64,000 nt of DNA, taken from the NCBI RefSeq assembly GCF_900177325.1, contig NZ_FXBL01000004.1:5345515-5409514 (forward strand), read 5' to 3'. The translations under genes were made by a program, and so were the position numbers. The notes below the pieces were generated by a model. It searched no databases. It was not told the origin of the DNA and saw nothing but the letters and a program-made list of their open reading frames with translations. The DNA comes from Mesorhizobium australicum. GTDB lineage: Bacteria > Pseudomonadota > Alphaproteobacteria > Rhizobiales > Rhizobiaceae. Below are positions 54,584-63,136 of the stretch, piece after piece (within the stretch, counting starts at the first letter, position 1; each line of letters opens with the position of its first letter).

Positions 54584-55120
54584 TTACTCGCTGGCAGCTT
54601 CCGCTGCCTTGGCGGCCTCGGCAGCGGCCTTGGCCTCGGCGGCGTCCTGGGCTGCCTTTTCCTTCGCCAGCGCCTCGGCGGCGGCGATCTTCTCGGCCTC
54701 GATGCGGGCGCGCTCGGCGTTCAGCGCATCGCGCTCGGCGTCGTTCAGCTTGCGGGCGCGCACGCCGGTGTTCTCGGAGATGCGGGCCGACTTGCCGCGA
54801 CGGTCGCGCAGGTAATAGAGCTTGGCGCGGCGCACCTTGCCGCGGCGGACGATCTCGACCGCCTCGACCAGCGGCGAATAGACGGGGAACACGCGCTCGA
54901 CGCCCTCGCCATAGGAGATCTTGCGAACGGTGAAGCTTTCCTGGAAGCCGGCGCCCTTGCGCGCGATGCAGACGCCTTCATAGGCCTGCACGCGGGTGCG
55001 GCTGCCTTCGGTGACGCGCACCTGGACGCGGACGGTATCGCCGGGCTGGAACTCGGGGAACTTGCGCTTTTCTTCGATCTTCGCGGCCTGCTCGGCCTCA
55101 AGCTGACGGATGATATCCAT
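54584..55120 (-). CDS. rplS: 50S ribosomal protein L19 with Ala-rich extension
   Basis: A 178-residue protein. Residues 1-120 are the L19 fold ([68 protein letters not shown]). The C-terminal 55 residues are an Ala/Glu/Lys helical extension seen in Rhizobiales L19. It sits at the 30S-50S interface. rplS normally follows trmD; here 4.1 kb of other genes lie between them. Confidence 0.97.
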   Translation of the reverse strand: MDIIRQLEAEQAAKIEEKRKFPEFQPGDTVRVQVRVTEGSRTRVQAYEGVCIARKGAGFQESFTVRKISYGEGVERVFPVYSPLVEAVEIVRRGKVRRAKLYYLRDRRGKSARISENTGVRARKLNDAERDALNAERARIEAEKIAAAEALAKEKAAQDAAEAKAAAEAAKAAEAASE

Positions 55121-55403
55121 CGTCGGAACCTTTCTTTCGTTGTTCGCCAGCCAGAGCGCCCGACGCTTGCCGATCAGTTCCTGACCGTTCGGCTATGCCC
55201 TCCGGCAACGGAGAAGCAGGGGCGAATTCACTTGGGTCTTGGTTACGGCACCGGGAATTCCCGATTTCCGGGCGTGCGGATACACCATCGCGAGCGGATT
55301 GTCACCACCGCGCGATGATTTTCTGGCAACGAACCGCGGAACTTCCCGGGTTGGCGATCGAGACGTCGGCACACCGCTACGCCCGAGTGAGGCGTATCAC
55401 CGA

Positions 55404-55437
55404 TTGAACCGCGCGATTTCCGACGCTATATTGCGTC
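55404..55437 (+). promoter_or_regulatory. Promoter with palindrome over the -10, Xre-RES operon
   Basis: TTGAAC (55404-55409), 17-base spacer, TATATT (55427-55432). GACGC (55422-55426) and GCGTC (55433-55437) form inverted arms enclosing the -10, a likely autorepression site. Transcription would start near 55440, just before the ATG at 55470, which rules out the longer upstream start. The remaining 55121-55403 stretch, back to rplS, contains only the rplS upstream region and no other recognisable feature. Confidence 0.65.
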
Positions 55438-55469
55438 AGGACAAGTGGCAGCATCTGAAGGTGATGCAA

Positions 55470-55820
55470 ATGACCCTCGCGCAATATGCAGAGAACGGAG
55501 TGTTTGCGCCGCGCAAGATTGCGGACACACTGCACACGACCAGCGAAGAAGTCGCACGCACGGCCGGACTTGGCAAAGATGCGATCCAGCGAAAGGATCG
55601 TGTCGGGTCGGTCAGGACACAGCGGCGTCTGCGGGAAATGGTCGAGGTCATCAACAAGGTGGAGCCGCGTTTCGGATCACCTCTGGTGGCCTATGCCTGG
55701 TATCGGTCACAGCCGCTTCCGGGCTTCTCCGGACGGACCGCGATGCAGCTGGTTCGTGAGGGGCGCGTGGAGGAGGTGCTCGACTATGTCGACGCCGTCG
55801 ACGCCGGCGTCTACTCGTAG
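55470..55820 (+). CDS. Xre/MbcA/ParS-type antitoxin (DUF2384)
   Basis: A 116-residue antitoxin. Residues 1-55 form an Xre-like helix-turn-helix (MTLAQYAENGVFAPRKIAD, TSEEVARTAGLGKDAIQR), and the C-terminal toxin-binding DUF2384 domain follows (RRLREMVEVINKVEPRFG, YAWYRSQPLPGFSGRTAMQL). GAAGG 8 bases before the ATG. A promoter with a palindrome over the -10 lies at 55404-55437, so the open frame further upstream is not translated. The RES toxin starts on the next base after the stop. Confidence 0.88.
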   Translation: MTLAQYAENGVFAPRKIADTLHTTSEEVARTAGLGKDAIQRKDRVGSVRTQRRLREMVEVINKVEPRFGSPLVAYAWYRSQPLPGFSGRTAMQLVREGRVEEVLDYVDAVDAGVYS

Positions 55821-56327
55821 GTGGCATCGTTCCACTATGAGGGCAAACTCTATCGGGCGCTGAACCCGATCTATGCCCGCGAGCCCCTGTCGGGACGCGG
55901 AGCAGAACTCTATGGTGGACGCTTCAATCCCAAGGGTGTGCCGGCTCTCTATTGCTCCCTCTCGGCCATGACGGCGCTGAGAGAAGCCAATCAGGTCGGC
56001 AGCCTTCAACCAACGACGCTGGTGTCTTATGACGCCGAGATAAGAGAGGTCTTCGACGCCAGGGACGCGACCGCCCTTGCCGGCGAAGGCATGACAGCGG
56101 CGGAACTGGCGGACACGACGTGGCGCGACCAGATGAAAACATCCGGCGAAGCCAGGACCCAAGCCCTCGCCCGACGGCTCATCTCGGTCGGCTACAATGG
56201 ACTGCTGGTCAGAAGCTTCGCGCCAGGCACGACCGCAGACGATTTGAACCTCGTGCTCTGGAAGTGGGGGCCGGCAACCCCTGCGCGCCTCGTGCTGATC
56301 GATGACGAGAATCGTCTCTCCACATGA
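55821..56327 (+). CDS. RES-domain toxin (NAD-degrading)
   Basis: A 168-residue RES toxin; characterised members (such as MbcT) phosphorolyse NAD and stop growth. Key residues are present: Arg in KLYRALNP, the GGRFNPKGVPALYCS block, the Glu in ALREANQVG and C-terminal Ser/Arg region. The GTG start is immediately adjacent to the antitoxin stop. Module looks intact. The 20-base gap to the convergent cupin gene leaves no room for other features. Confidence 0.9.
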   Translation: MASFHYEGKLYRALNPIYAREPLSGRGAELYGGRFNPKGVPALYCSLSAMTALREANQVGSLQPTTLVSYDAEIREVFDARDATALAGEGMTAAELADTTWRDQMKTSGEARTQALARRLISVGYNGLLVRSFAPGTTADDLNLVLWKWGPATPARLVLIDDENRLST

Positions 56328-56347
56328 GGCCCAACGCAGCCGGCCCG

Positions 56348-56737
56348 CTATTTCGCGGGCGAGGCAAGCGGCTTGCCGCGCTCGATGACGTAGATGCCGA
56401 GCACCTTCACCGGCTTCTCGCCGACCGCCTTGGCGTCATGCGGCACGCCGGCGGGGATGGTGTAGGAATCGCCCGCCTTCATGGTGATGTCGGGCTGGCC
56501 GTCGATGGACAACACCGTCTCGCCTTCCAGCACATAGCCCGTCTCGATGCCCGGATGGGTGTGCCGCCCGGCCGACACGCCCGGCGCGATCTCGGCGAGG
56601 CCGGTGACGGTCGTGTAGTTGTCCGGGAAGTCGATCTTCTGCAGCGGCGTGCGCTTGATGCCGGACGACGCATCCTGCGCGGACGCGAGCGCGGTCGCGG
56701 CGACGAGGGCCATGACGGCAAGTGAAAATCTCAGCAT
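56348..56737 (-). CDS. Exported cupin-domain protein
   Basis: A 129-residue protein with signal peptide MLRFSLAVMALVAATALASA, cleaved near QDA, then a single cupin barrel: GVSAGRHTHPGIETGYVLEGE (metal His pair and Glu) and DSYTIPAGVPHDAKAVG (His). GGAGG 6 bases before MLRFS. Periplasmic, likely metal-binding; the substrate is unknown. It is inside the islet between rplS and trmD. Confidence 0.88.
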   Translation of the reverse strand: MLRFSLAVMALVAATALASAQDASSGIKRTPLQKIDFPDNYTTVTGLAEIAPGVSAGRHTHPGIETGYVLEGETVLSIDGQPDITMKAGDSYTIPAGVPHDAKAVGEKPVKVLGIYVIERGKPLASPAK

Positions 56738-56882
56738 GTAAATCCTCCCTCCGGAAATCGTTCGCCTCGACTTTAGAGGGTCGCCAGTCGGCCGCAAGTG
56801 GCCGCGTGATACGCGTGATCGGGTTCATCGTACCTTGCCGTGCGCATTGTCGCTGACTACAGCAGCGAGGTTGCTCAACCGG

Positions 56883-57644
56883 ATGATCGCCTTGACGCTC
56901 TTCGATGCCGCCCTGCTCTTCGTCTCCGCCGTCGTCGCCGGCGCGGTCAACGCCGTCGCGGGCGGTGGCACCTTCCTGACCTTCGGCGCGCTTTCCGTTG
57001 CCGGCATACCGCCGATCGTCGCCAATGCGACGTCGTCCATCACCCAGTTTCCCGGCTACATCACCTCGACACTGGCCTACTGGAGCGACATCAGGACGTT
57101 CTGGCGCGGCGCGCTGCTGCTGTGTGTCATCTCGGCGGCGGGAGCCTTGGTGGGCGCCTCGATCCTGCTTGCACTCGACAACCCGTCCTTCCGCGCGCTG
57201 GTGCCCTGGCTGCTGATCGCCGCCACTGCCATCTTCGCCGCCGGCCCGTGGCTCAAGCCAAAGCCGAAAGCGGGTCAGGAGGCAGCGGTGGGCGGCTTCG
57301 TGGGCTCGATGGTGCAGTTCGTCACCGCCGTCTACGGCGGCTTCTTCGGCGCCGGCATGGGCGTGATGATGCTGGCGACGCTCGGGCTCACGCAGGAGGG
57401 CGACTACCATCGCCTTAACGCGCTGAAGAACATGCTGTCGATCGTGATCGCGGCGGTGGCGATCGTGGTGTTCGTCTGGGGAGGGGTGATCGCATGGCCG
57501 CAGGCCCTGGTGATGATCCCAGCGGTGGCGATCGGCGGCTGGTACGGCGTGTGGATCGCCAAGCGCGTGCCGCAGCCCATCCTGCGCGGCTTCGTCATCG
57601 CGATCGGCCTGCTGCTGGCGGTGTATTACTTCGTGACGGGCTGA
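56883..57644 (+). CDS. Sulfite exporter TauE/SafE (TSUP) family permease
   Basis: A 253-residue membrane protein with eight or so helices; conserved AGAVNAVAGGGTFLTFGAL and FGAGMGVMMLATLGL glycine-rich stretches are the TSUP half-repeats. Family members move sulfite, sulfoacetate or other organosulfur anions. The start MIALTLFDAALLF is at 56883 (weak ribosome site); the frame continues to TTG at 56835. No adjacent sulfur gene to help. Confidence 0.88.
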   Translation: MIALTLFDAALLFVSAVVAGAVNAVAGGGTFLTFGALSVAGIPPIVANATSSITQFPGYITSTLAYWSDIRTFWRGALLLCVISAAGALVGASILLALDNPSFRALVPWLLIAATAIFAAGPWLKPKPKAGQEAAVGGFVGSMVQFVTAVYGGFFGAGMGVMMLATLGLTQEGDYHRLNALKNMLSIVIAAVAIVVFVWGGVIAWPQALVMIPAVAIGGWYGVWIAKRVPQPILRGFVIAIGLLLAVYYFVTG

Positions 57645-57650
57645 GCGGGT

Positions 57651-58019
57651 CTACGACCGCGGCTCCGTCGCTCGCCCGATCCGGCCGAGATGGGTGTCCT
57701 GGAAGCCGCTTTCGTGCTTCAATCCATAGCCGAGAGTGCGGTCGATCGCGATATGCGCGGCCACAATGATGGCGAGTTGGGTCAACAGCGGCGAGCCTGC
57801 CGCGAGCGCGACAAGCCAGAGTGCGGCGGGCGCGATCCAGGTGTGCACGGCGTTGTAGCACCATGCGCCTATGCGGGGGTTGGCAAGGTAGCCGACCATT
57901 GACAGGTCCGGTACGAGGATGAGAGCCGCGAACAGCCACCAGCTGCCACCCCAGATCTGGTAGGCAAGCAGCGCGGTGAGCGCGAGCGCGGCGTACTCGA
58001 GACGAAGCAATTTCGACAT
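57651..58019 (-). CDS. DUF4260 membrane protein
   Basis: A 122-residue protein with three or four hydrophobic segments and the family motif PDLSMVGYLANPRIGAWCYNAVHTW followed by AAHIAIDRTLGYGLKHESGFQDTHLG. The conserved Asp/Asn/His residues in the membrane region are typical of DUF4260. Function unknown. Just downstream of the disrupted DUF4279 gene (3 bases), so likely part of the former trmD transcription unit. Confidence 0.87.
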   Translation of the reverse strand: MSKLLRLEYAALALTALLAYQIWGGSWWLFAALILVPDLSMVGYLANPRIGAWCYNAVHTWIAPAALWLVALAAGSPLLTQLAIIVAAHIAIDRTLGYGLKHESGFQDTHLGRIGRATEPRS

Positions 58020-58022
58020 GAT

Positions 58023-58430
58023 TCACTCCTCCGGATCGGTAGGATCGGAATAGTAGATATCAAGTTCGAGCCGTAGGCCTCGCAATCCCAGTTCGGCTAG
58101 AGTTGCGGGCTCCAGACTCAAACCCTGCATTGGCTCGTCCAGCCAGACGCCGCAGAAGACGTCTGCCTCGAACGCCTGAGTCAGATGCTTCCAGACCTCT
58201 GAACTGGCGACAGTAGCAGCGAGCAACCGAGATATCTGCCGATCAAGCTGGTCGCCTTGCCCTTCCACAAAGCTGAGCTTCCATCCTCCAGTTCGCGCGA
58301 TGATGTTTCGCTTGGGCCCCATCAGGTCGCCTTTGCGCTCGGCGGTCGTCGGTGCACAAGCCAATTGCCGCGATATCTCCTGGGGATCTAGCGTATCGCC
58401 GAAGAAGCGAAGACTAGGGCGTGGACTCAA
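58023..58430 (-). pseudogene. DUF4279 gene, 5' end interrupted by the IS element
   Basis: A 135-residue open frame that now begins at a TTG inside the IS element (SLRFFGDTLDPQEISRQLAC). The natural start lies beyond the element: on the minus strand the ATG at 59278-59276 begins MAHVIATS, up to the CTAG at 59253-59250. Joining this to the second CTAG (58417-58414) and onward restores one frame (..ATSASLRFFGDT..). That ATG is one base after the trmD stop. Residual expression would depend on the TTG within the element. DUF4279 is found near contact-dependent and immunity-type loci in some bacteria; the role here is unknown. Confidence 0.85.
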
Positions 58431-59180
58431 TAGCGCGTATCCACAGCCGCGCTGATGCGAGTGCGACGGCGGCGAGGAAGTTGCGTGCCAGCTTGTCGAA
58501 GCGGGTTGCGATGCGACGGAATTGTTTGAGACTGCAGAAGTAGCGCTCGATCAGGTTCCGCTGCCGGTAGAGTTGGGGATCGACCGATCGTTTCAGCTTC
58601 ACCTGACTTTGTGTCGGGATATGCGCCGTTCCGCCGCGTGTGACGACCATCTCGACGATCGCTCGGCTGTCGTAGCCGCGGTCGGCGACCACGACGGTAG
58701 CGGCCGGAAGACCTGCCAAGAGGTCCGGGAAAGCGGTCTTGTCTGAAGCTTGGCCGGGCGTGATCAGCAAGCGCACCGGCAGGCCGTCCTGATCGACCAC
58801 CGCGTGGATCTTGGTGCTCAGTCCGCCACGAGAACGGCCAATGGCGTGATCCGGCCCCCCTTTTTTCCGCCCGCGGCATGCTGGTGCGCGCGGACGATCG
58901 AGCTGTCGATCAACTGAAGCGACTGCGGAGATCGCTCGGCCAAGGCTTCAAACATCCTCAGCCAGACGCCCTTCTTCGCCCATCGATTGAAGCGGTTGTA
59001 GACCGTCGTGTATGGGCCGTATCTTTCCGGCAGGTCTCGCCAGGGCGAACCTGTCCTCAGCACGTAGAAAATGCCATTCACGACCCGACGGTCGTCTGCA
59101 CGGCGAGCCCCTTTGCCTACCGCCGGAAGCAGCGGCCCCACAATCCGCCACTCCGCCTCGCTCAGATCATAGCGCGCCAT
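58414..59180 (-). CDS. IS5-family transposase, made by -1 frameshift
   Basis: DDE transposase. The first frame (58818-59180, 120 residues) has YDLSEAEWRIVGPLLP, RTGSPWRDLPERYGPY and first Asp in LQLIDSSIVRAHQHAAGGKK. At A-AAA-AAG (58866-58860), a canonical -1 slippery heptamer followed by Gs, ribosomes can move to the second frame, which gives DHAIGRSRGGLSTKIHA, second Asp in VADRGYDS, and Glu in NLIERYFCSLKQFRRI. The stop TAG is formed by the flanking CTAG target copy. The fusion is about 255 residues. Confidence 0.88.
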
Positions 59181-59249
59181 TTCAAGGCTCCTTTCGATAA
59201 CCTTGAATCAAGCTTCGCTCAGCAACTCAAGCCTTATTGAGTACAGACT
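58418..59249 (-). mobile_element. IS5-family (IS427-group) insertion sequence
   Basis: 832 bp flanked by direct repeats CTAG (58414-58417 and 59250-59253). Terminal inverted repeats match at 12 of 16 positions: GGGCGTGGACTCAATA at the left and GAGTCTGTACTCAATA as the reverse of the right. It carries one transposase in two overlapping frames. Length, ends and 4-bp CTAG duplication fit the IS427 group. Excision in silico restores the DUF4279 reading frame. Only one copy is in the window. Confidence 0.93.
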
Positions 59250-59279
59250 CTAGCCGAGGTTGCGATGACATGAGCCATC

Positions 59280-59972
59280 TCAGATACCGCGATCTTCCAA
59301 CAGGTCCGGCCGCCTCTCCCGCGTCAGCTTTTCCGACTGCTGTCTTCGCCAGGCGGCGATCTTTCCATGATTGCCGGACATCAGCACGTCGGGGATGGGC
59401 CGGCCTTCCCATTCAGGCGGGCGCGTATAGTGCGGATGTTCGAGCAGGCCGTTCTCGAAGCTCTCCTCGCCGCCCGAGGCTTCGTTTCCCATCACGCCCG
59501 GCAGGAGCCGCACGACCGCGTCGAGCAGCACCAGCGCCGCCGGCTCGCCGCCCGACAGGATGTAGTCGCCGATGGAGACTTCCTCCAACCCCCGCGCATC
59601 GATCACGCGCTGGTCCACGCCTTCGAAGCGCCCGCAGACGATGACCGCGCCCGGCCCGTCGGCGAGCTCGCGCACGCGCGCCTGTGTCAGCGGCTTGCCG
59701 CGCGGGCTCATCAGCAGCCTGGGGCGCTCGTCGCCGGCCGCAGATGCATAGTCGATCGCGGCGGCGAGCACATCGGCCCGCAGCACCATACCCGCACCGC
59801 CCCCGGCCGGCGTATCGTCGACAGCGCGATGACGGCCAAGACCGAAGTCACGGATCTGCACCGTTTCGAGCGACCAGTCGCCCCGCTCCAGCGCCCTGCC
59901 GGCAAGCGATATGCCCAGCGCACCGGGAAACATCTCCGGGTAGAGCGTCAGCACTGTTGCGCGGAAACTCAC
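59280..59972 (-). CDS. trmD: tRNA (guanine-37-N1)-methyltransferase
   Basis: Makes m1G37 in tRNAs with G36, preventing +1 frameshifts. A 230-residue SPOUT protein with the trefoil-knot pieces [31 protein letters not shown] and [32 protein letters not shown]; catalytic-region Asp is in the C-terminal [25 protein letters not shown] start overlaps the rimM stop (GTGA). The DUF4279 start follows 1 base after its stop, before the IS insertion site. Confidence 0.96.
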   Translation of the reverse strand: MSFRATVLTLYPEMFPGALGISLAGRALERGDWSLETVQIRDFGLGRHRAVDDTPAGGGAGMVLRADVLAAAIDYASAAGDERPRLLMSPRGKPLTQARVRELADGPGAVIVCGRFEGVDQRVIDARGLEEVSIGDYILSGGEPAALVLLDAVVRLLPGVMGNEASGGEESFENGLLEHPHYTRPPEWEGRPIPDVLMSGNHGKIAAWRRQQSEKLTRERRPDLLEDRGI

Positions 59973-60565
59973 CGGTTGCCGCCCGCCGATTTCGGGCCGC
60001 GCGGACGCTTGTCGACGGCCTTGCGGTCCTCCTCGTCGCCATCATCGTCTGTGTCGACGAGACCGGCGGCGACCGGATCGACCCGCACCTTGCGGGCCTG
60101 TGTGTCGACGTCCGGCACGGCGGCCCTGGTGAAGGGCACCAGGACGGTCGACTTGCCACCTCGTGCGATCTCCAGAATGTCGCCGCCGCCGAAATTCTGC
60201 ACTGCCAGCACCTTGCCGATCGGCGCGCCTTCAAGGTCGACCGCGTCGAGCCCGATCAGGTCGGCGTGGTAGAATTCCTCGTCCTCCAGGTCGTCCGGCA
60301 GCATGTCGCGGTCGACATAGAGCGCGGTGCCGTTCAGCGCCTCGGCGGCCGAACGATCGGCGACGCCCTTGAAGCGCACTACCGCCATGTCCTTCTGCAT
60401 GCGAATGTCGAGAATGGTGAAGGCGCGCCCCGCCTCGTCATAGAGCGGCCCGTAGTCGTCGAGCGCCAGCGGATCGCCGGTGAAGCTCTTCACGCGCACT
60501 TCGCCCTTGATGCCGTGCGCGGCGCCGATGACGGCCATCTGGATAGGATTTTGCGGCTTGGACAT
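59969..60565 (-). CDS. rimM: Ribosome maturation factor RimM
   Basis: A 198-residue factor for 30S maturation. N-terminal RimM domain [22 protein letters not shown], then the PRC-barrel half with [32 protein letters not shown]. The acidic tail continues to [13 protein letters not shown]. The start at 60565 (MSKPQNP) is preferred because AGGAGG is 6 bases before; an ATG 6 bases upstream abuts it. rpsP, the usual preceding gene, is absent; rimM is instead divergent from xerC. Confidence 0.95.
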   Translation of the reverse strand: MSKPQNPIQMAVIGAAHGIKGEVRVKSFTGDPLALDDYGPLYDEAGRAFTILDIRMQKDMAVVRFKGVADRSAAEALNGTALYVDRDMLPDDLEDEEFYHADLIGLDAVDLEGAPIGKVLAVQNFGGGDILEIARGGKSTVLVPFTRAAVPDVDTQARKVRVDPVAAGLVDTDDDGDEEDRKAVDKRPRGPKSAGGNR

Positions 60566-60672
60566 GTTCATCCTCCTAGCGGGGCGGCCCGGCCAAAACA
60601 ATCGTGCCGGCTTCACCCTCTGGTAAGATCGTGAATTCAGCATGGCGCAGATTCGGAGACGGGCAAACAGAC

Positions 60673-61608
60673 GTGGGCGAGATCCTCATCACGGCCAGGG
60701 ACGACCTGCACAGGGCGCGCGGCGACTGGTTGAAGATGCTCGCGCGCGAACGCCGGCTGTCGCAGCTTACCGTCGAAGCCTATGAGCGCGACACGCGGCA
60801 GTTCCTGCTGTTCCTCACCGAGCATTGCGGCGGCCCGCCCGGCCTGACGGACATCGCCGCACTGCGCACGGCCGACCTGCGCGCCTTCCTGGCGCGGCGG
60901 CGCAACGAGGGGGCGGGCGCACGCACGCTTGGACGCGGACTGGCCGGGGTTCGCTCCTTCCTGCGCTGGCTGGAGAAGCGGGGCCTGGCCAACGCCGCGG
61001 GCGCTGCCGCCATGCGCGCGCCGAAGCAGCCGAAGTCGCTGCCCAAGCCGCTGACGGCGGCGGATGCCAAGCGGGTGGTCGCGCTCGGCGAGCAGATGAA
61101 CGAGGAGCCCTGGATCGCCGCCCGCAATGCCGCCGTGCTGACGCTGCTCTATGGCTGCGGCCTGCGCATTTCCGAGGCGCTTGGCCTGACAGGGGCCCAG
61201 TTCGCGCATGGCGAGACGACCTTGCGCGTCACCGGCAAGGGCAACAAGACGCGGCTGGTGCCGCTGCTGCCTATCGCGTTGCAGGCCGTCGCCGAATATC
61301 GCCGGCTCTGTCCGTATCACCTCGACAACCAGGGCCTGCTGTTCCGCGGCGCCAAAGGCGGGCCGCTGCAGCCCGCGATCATCCAGCGCGAAATGCAGAA
61401 GATGCGCGCAGCGCTCAACCTGCCGGATACGGCCACGCCGCATGCGCTGCGGCACTCCTTCGCCACGCACCTGCTCGGTCGCGGCGGCGACCTGCGCACT
61501 ATCCAGGAACTGCTCGGCCATGCGAGCCTGTCGACCACGCAGGTCTATACCGGCGTCGACACCAAACGCCTGCTCGACATCTACGACGCGGCGCATCCCC
61601 GCGCCTGA
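60673..61608 (+). CDS. xerC: Tyrosine recombinase XerC
   Basis: Resolves chromosome dimers at dif with XerD, activated by FtsK (encoded at 32.7-35.3 kb). 311 residues from GTG 60673 (MGEILITARDDL). N-terminal SAM-like domain QLTVEAYERDTRQFLLFL, catalytic Arg in YGCGLRISEALGL, Lys in TGKGNKTRLVP, HxxR in TPHALRHSFATHLL, His in LLGHASLSTTQVY and nucleophile Tyr in the same. Alternative start at 60604. XerC rather than XerD is judged from overall motifs and is not certain. Confidence 0.87.
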   Translation: MGEILITARDDLHRARGDWLKMLARERRLSQLTVEAYERDTRQFLLFLTEHCGGPPGLTDIAALRTADLRAFLARRRNEGAGARTLGRGLAGVRSFLRWLEKRGLANAAGAAAMRAPKQPKSLPKPLTAADAKRVVALGEQMNEEPWIAARNAAVLTLLYGCGLRISEALGLTGAQFAHGETTLRVTGKGNKTRLVPLLPIALQAVAEYRRLCPYHLDNQGLLFRGAKGGPLQPAIIQREMQKMRAALNLPDTATPHALRHSFATHLLGRGGDLRTIQELLGHASLSTTQVYTGVDTKRLLDIYDAAHPRA

Positions 61609-61671
61609 CTTCGCGCATTTGCGCGGCCGCATTAACGGAAAAAACCGGAATTGGCGCGTAGCCTGCCGCGC

Positions 61672-62739
61672 ATGAAGAAGCCTGTCGCCATCGCCGACCG
61701 CGCCGCCAGCGTTTCGCTCTGGCTGGTCGCGCTCGCCAATATCCTGTTTCTGCTGGCCTTCCTCGCCACGCTCGTCGCTTTGTCCGGCCGCGCCGAAGCC
61801 GCCACGCCGGTCTGCACCGGCAAGAACATGATCGAGGAGATGGCGACTTCCGATCCCGCAGCGCTCGACAGGATAAGAGCGGAGGCGGCGGAGACGCCGA
61901 ACGGAGCCGGGCTGCTCTGGAAGATCGAAAAAGAGGGCGCGGAGCCCTCTTTCCTTTTCGGCACGATGCACATGACCGACCCACGCGTCGTCACGCTGCC
62001 GGCCAGCGCGCAGGCCGCCTTCGACGCTTCGTCCACCGTCGTCATCGAAACGACCGACGTGCTGGACCAGCAGAAGATGCTGGCAAGCTTCGCTTCCAGC
62101 CCCGAACTCATGATGTTTACCGACAAGACCACCCTGACCTCGCTTCTGCCGCCCGAAGACAAAGCGATGGTCGAAGAGGCGCTGGCCAAACGCGGCATTC
62201 CGCTGGCGAGCGTCATCAAGATGAAACCCTGGATCCTGTCCGCCATGATCGCGCTGCCGGCCTGCGAGCTTGCCCGCAAGGCCGCCGGCGAGCCCGTGCT
62301 CGACCTAAACCTGGCAAGGCAGGCCGAGAGTGCCGGCAAAAAGCTCGGCGGGCTCGAAACCGCGAAGAGCCAGCTCGAGGCAATGGCCTCGCTGCCGCTC
62401 GAATTCCACGTCGAAGGGCTGGTCGAGACGTTGCGGCTTGGCGACGGGATCGACGATGTCATCGAGACCATGATCGACATCTATCTGTCCGGCGACACCG
62501 GCCTGTTCTGGCCGTTCTTCGAGACGGCCCTTCCCTCGGGCGAAGACGGCAAGTCCGGCTACTCGGCCTTCGAAGAGACCATGATCACCGCCCGCAACGG
62601 CGTGATGGCGAGGGAGGCGAAGCCTTTCCTCGATGCGGGTCGCGCCTTCATCGCCGTCGGCGCGCTGCACCTTCCGGGCGGCGAGGGCGTGGTCGAACTG
62701 CTGCGCAAGGAAGGCTACACCGTCACCCGCGCCGACTGA
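61672..62739 (+). CDS. TraB/GumN-family protein
   Basis: A 355-residue protein with an N-terminal membrane anchor or signal (ASVSLWLVALANILFLLAFL, residues 12-31). The TraB/Tiki-like region starts GAGLLWKIEKEGAEPSFLFGTMHMTD; the GT-(M)-H-x-x-D motif and ETTD are conserved metallo-protease-like signature residues, with the later GRAFIAVGALHLPGGEGVVELLRKEGY matching the second signature. Function in bacteria unclear. Start MKKPVAIADR; no strong ribosome site. Confidence 0.87.
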   Translation: MKKPVAIADRAASVSLWLVALANILFLLAFLATLVALSGRAEAATPVCTGKNMIEEMATSDPAALDRIRAEAAETPNGAGLLWKIEKEGAEPSFLFGTMHMTDPRVVTLPASAQAAFDASSTVVIETTDVLDQQKMLASFASSPELMMFTDKTTLTSLLPPEDKAMVEEALAKRGIPLASVIKMKPWILSAMIALPACELARKAAGEPVLDLNLARQAESAGKKLGGLETAKSQLEAMASLPLEFHVEGLVETLRLGDGIDDVIETMIDIYLSGDTGLFWPFFETALPSGEDGKSGYSAFEETMITARNGVMAREAKPFLDAGRAFIAVGALHLPGGEGVVELLRKEGYTVTRAD

Positions 62740-62813
62740 TCACGCAAAGCGTGATTTTGCGTCCCTGTCTGTCGATGTTAGCGTTTTGTCATCGACCAGC
62801 ACAGGAGACGACG

Positions 62814-62999
62814 ATGAAGACACTGCTCGCCGCTGCCGCACTGCTTGGATTGACCGCTTCGGGCGCGCTTGCCGCTGCGGCCATGACATGGTCAGACCGA
62901 AACCACCAGTCGGTCGCGACCCTCGACATGTCGACCACCGCCTCGACCACGCCCGAGACGCCGGTGAAGGAAGAGAAGACGCCCGCCGAAGCCAAGTAA
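62814..62999 (+). CDS. Small exported Thr/Ala/Glu-rich protein
   Basis: A 61-residue precursor. Signal peptide MKTLLAAAALLGLTASGALA, with the cleavage near AAA; about 40 mature residues (AMTWSDRNHQSVATLDMSTT, then Thr/Pro/Glu/Lys-rich TPETPVKEEKTPAEAK). AGGAG 6 bases before the ATG. No domain recognised. Similar short low-complexity exported proteins occur across Rhizobiales. Confidence 0.7.
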   Translation: MKTLLAAAALLGLTASGALAAAAMTWSDRNHQSVATLDMSTTASTTPETPVKEEKTPAEAK

Positions 63000-63136
63000 G
63001 GCTCCTTGCGCGACGATCAGCAACGGCCGGACTTTGTGTCCGGCCGTTTCCATTCGTGAAAGGGCCCTACTCACGCCGATTTGAACCAATCTACCCGTTC
63101 GACGTTGTCGCTGCGTAGCAGCAATGGAGAACCAAG

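Noticed and set aside
55239..55469. 77-codon N-terminal extension of the Xre antitoxin
   Set aside because: It lies upstream of, and across, a good promoter (55404-55432); the family N-terminus and ribosome site point to 55470.
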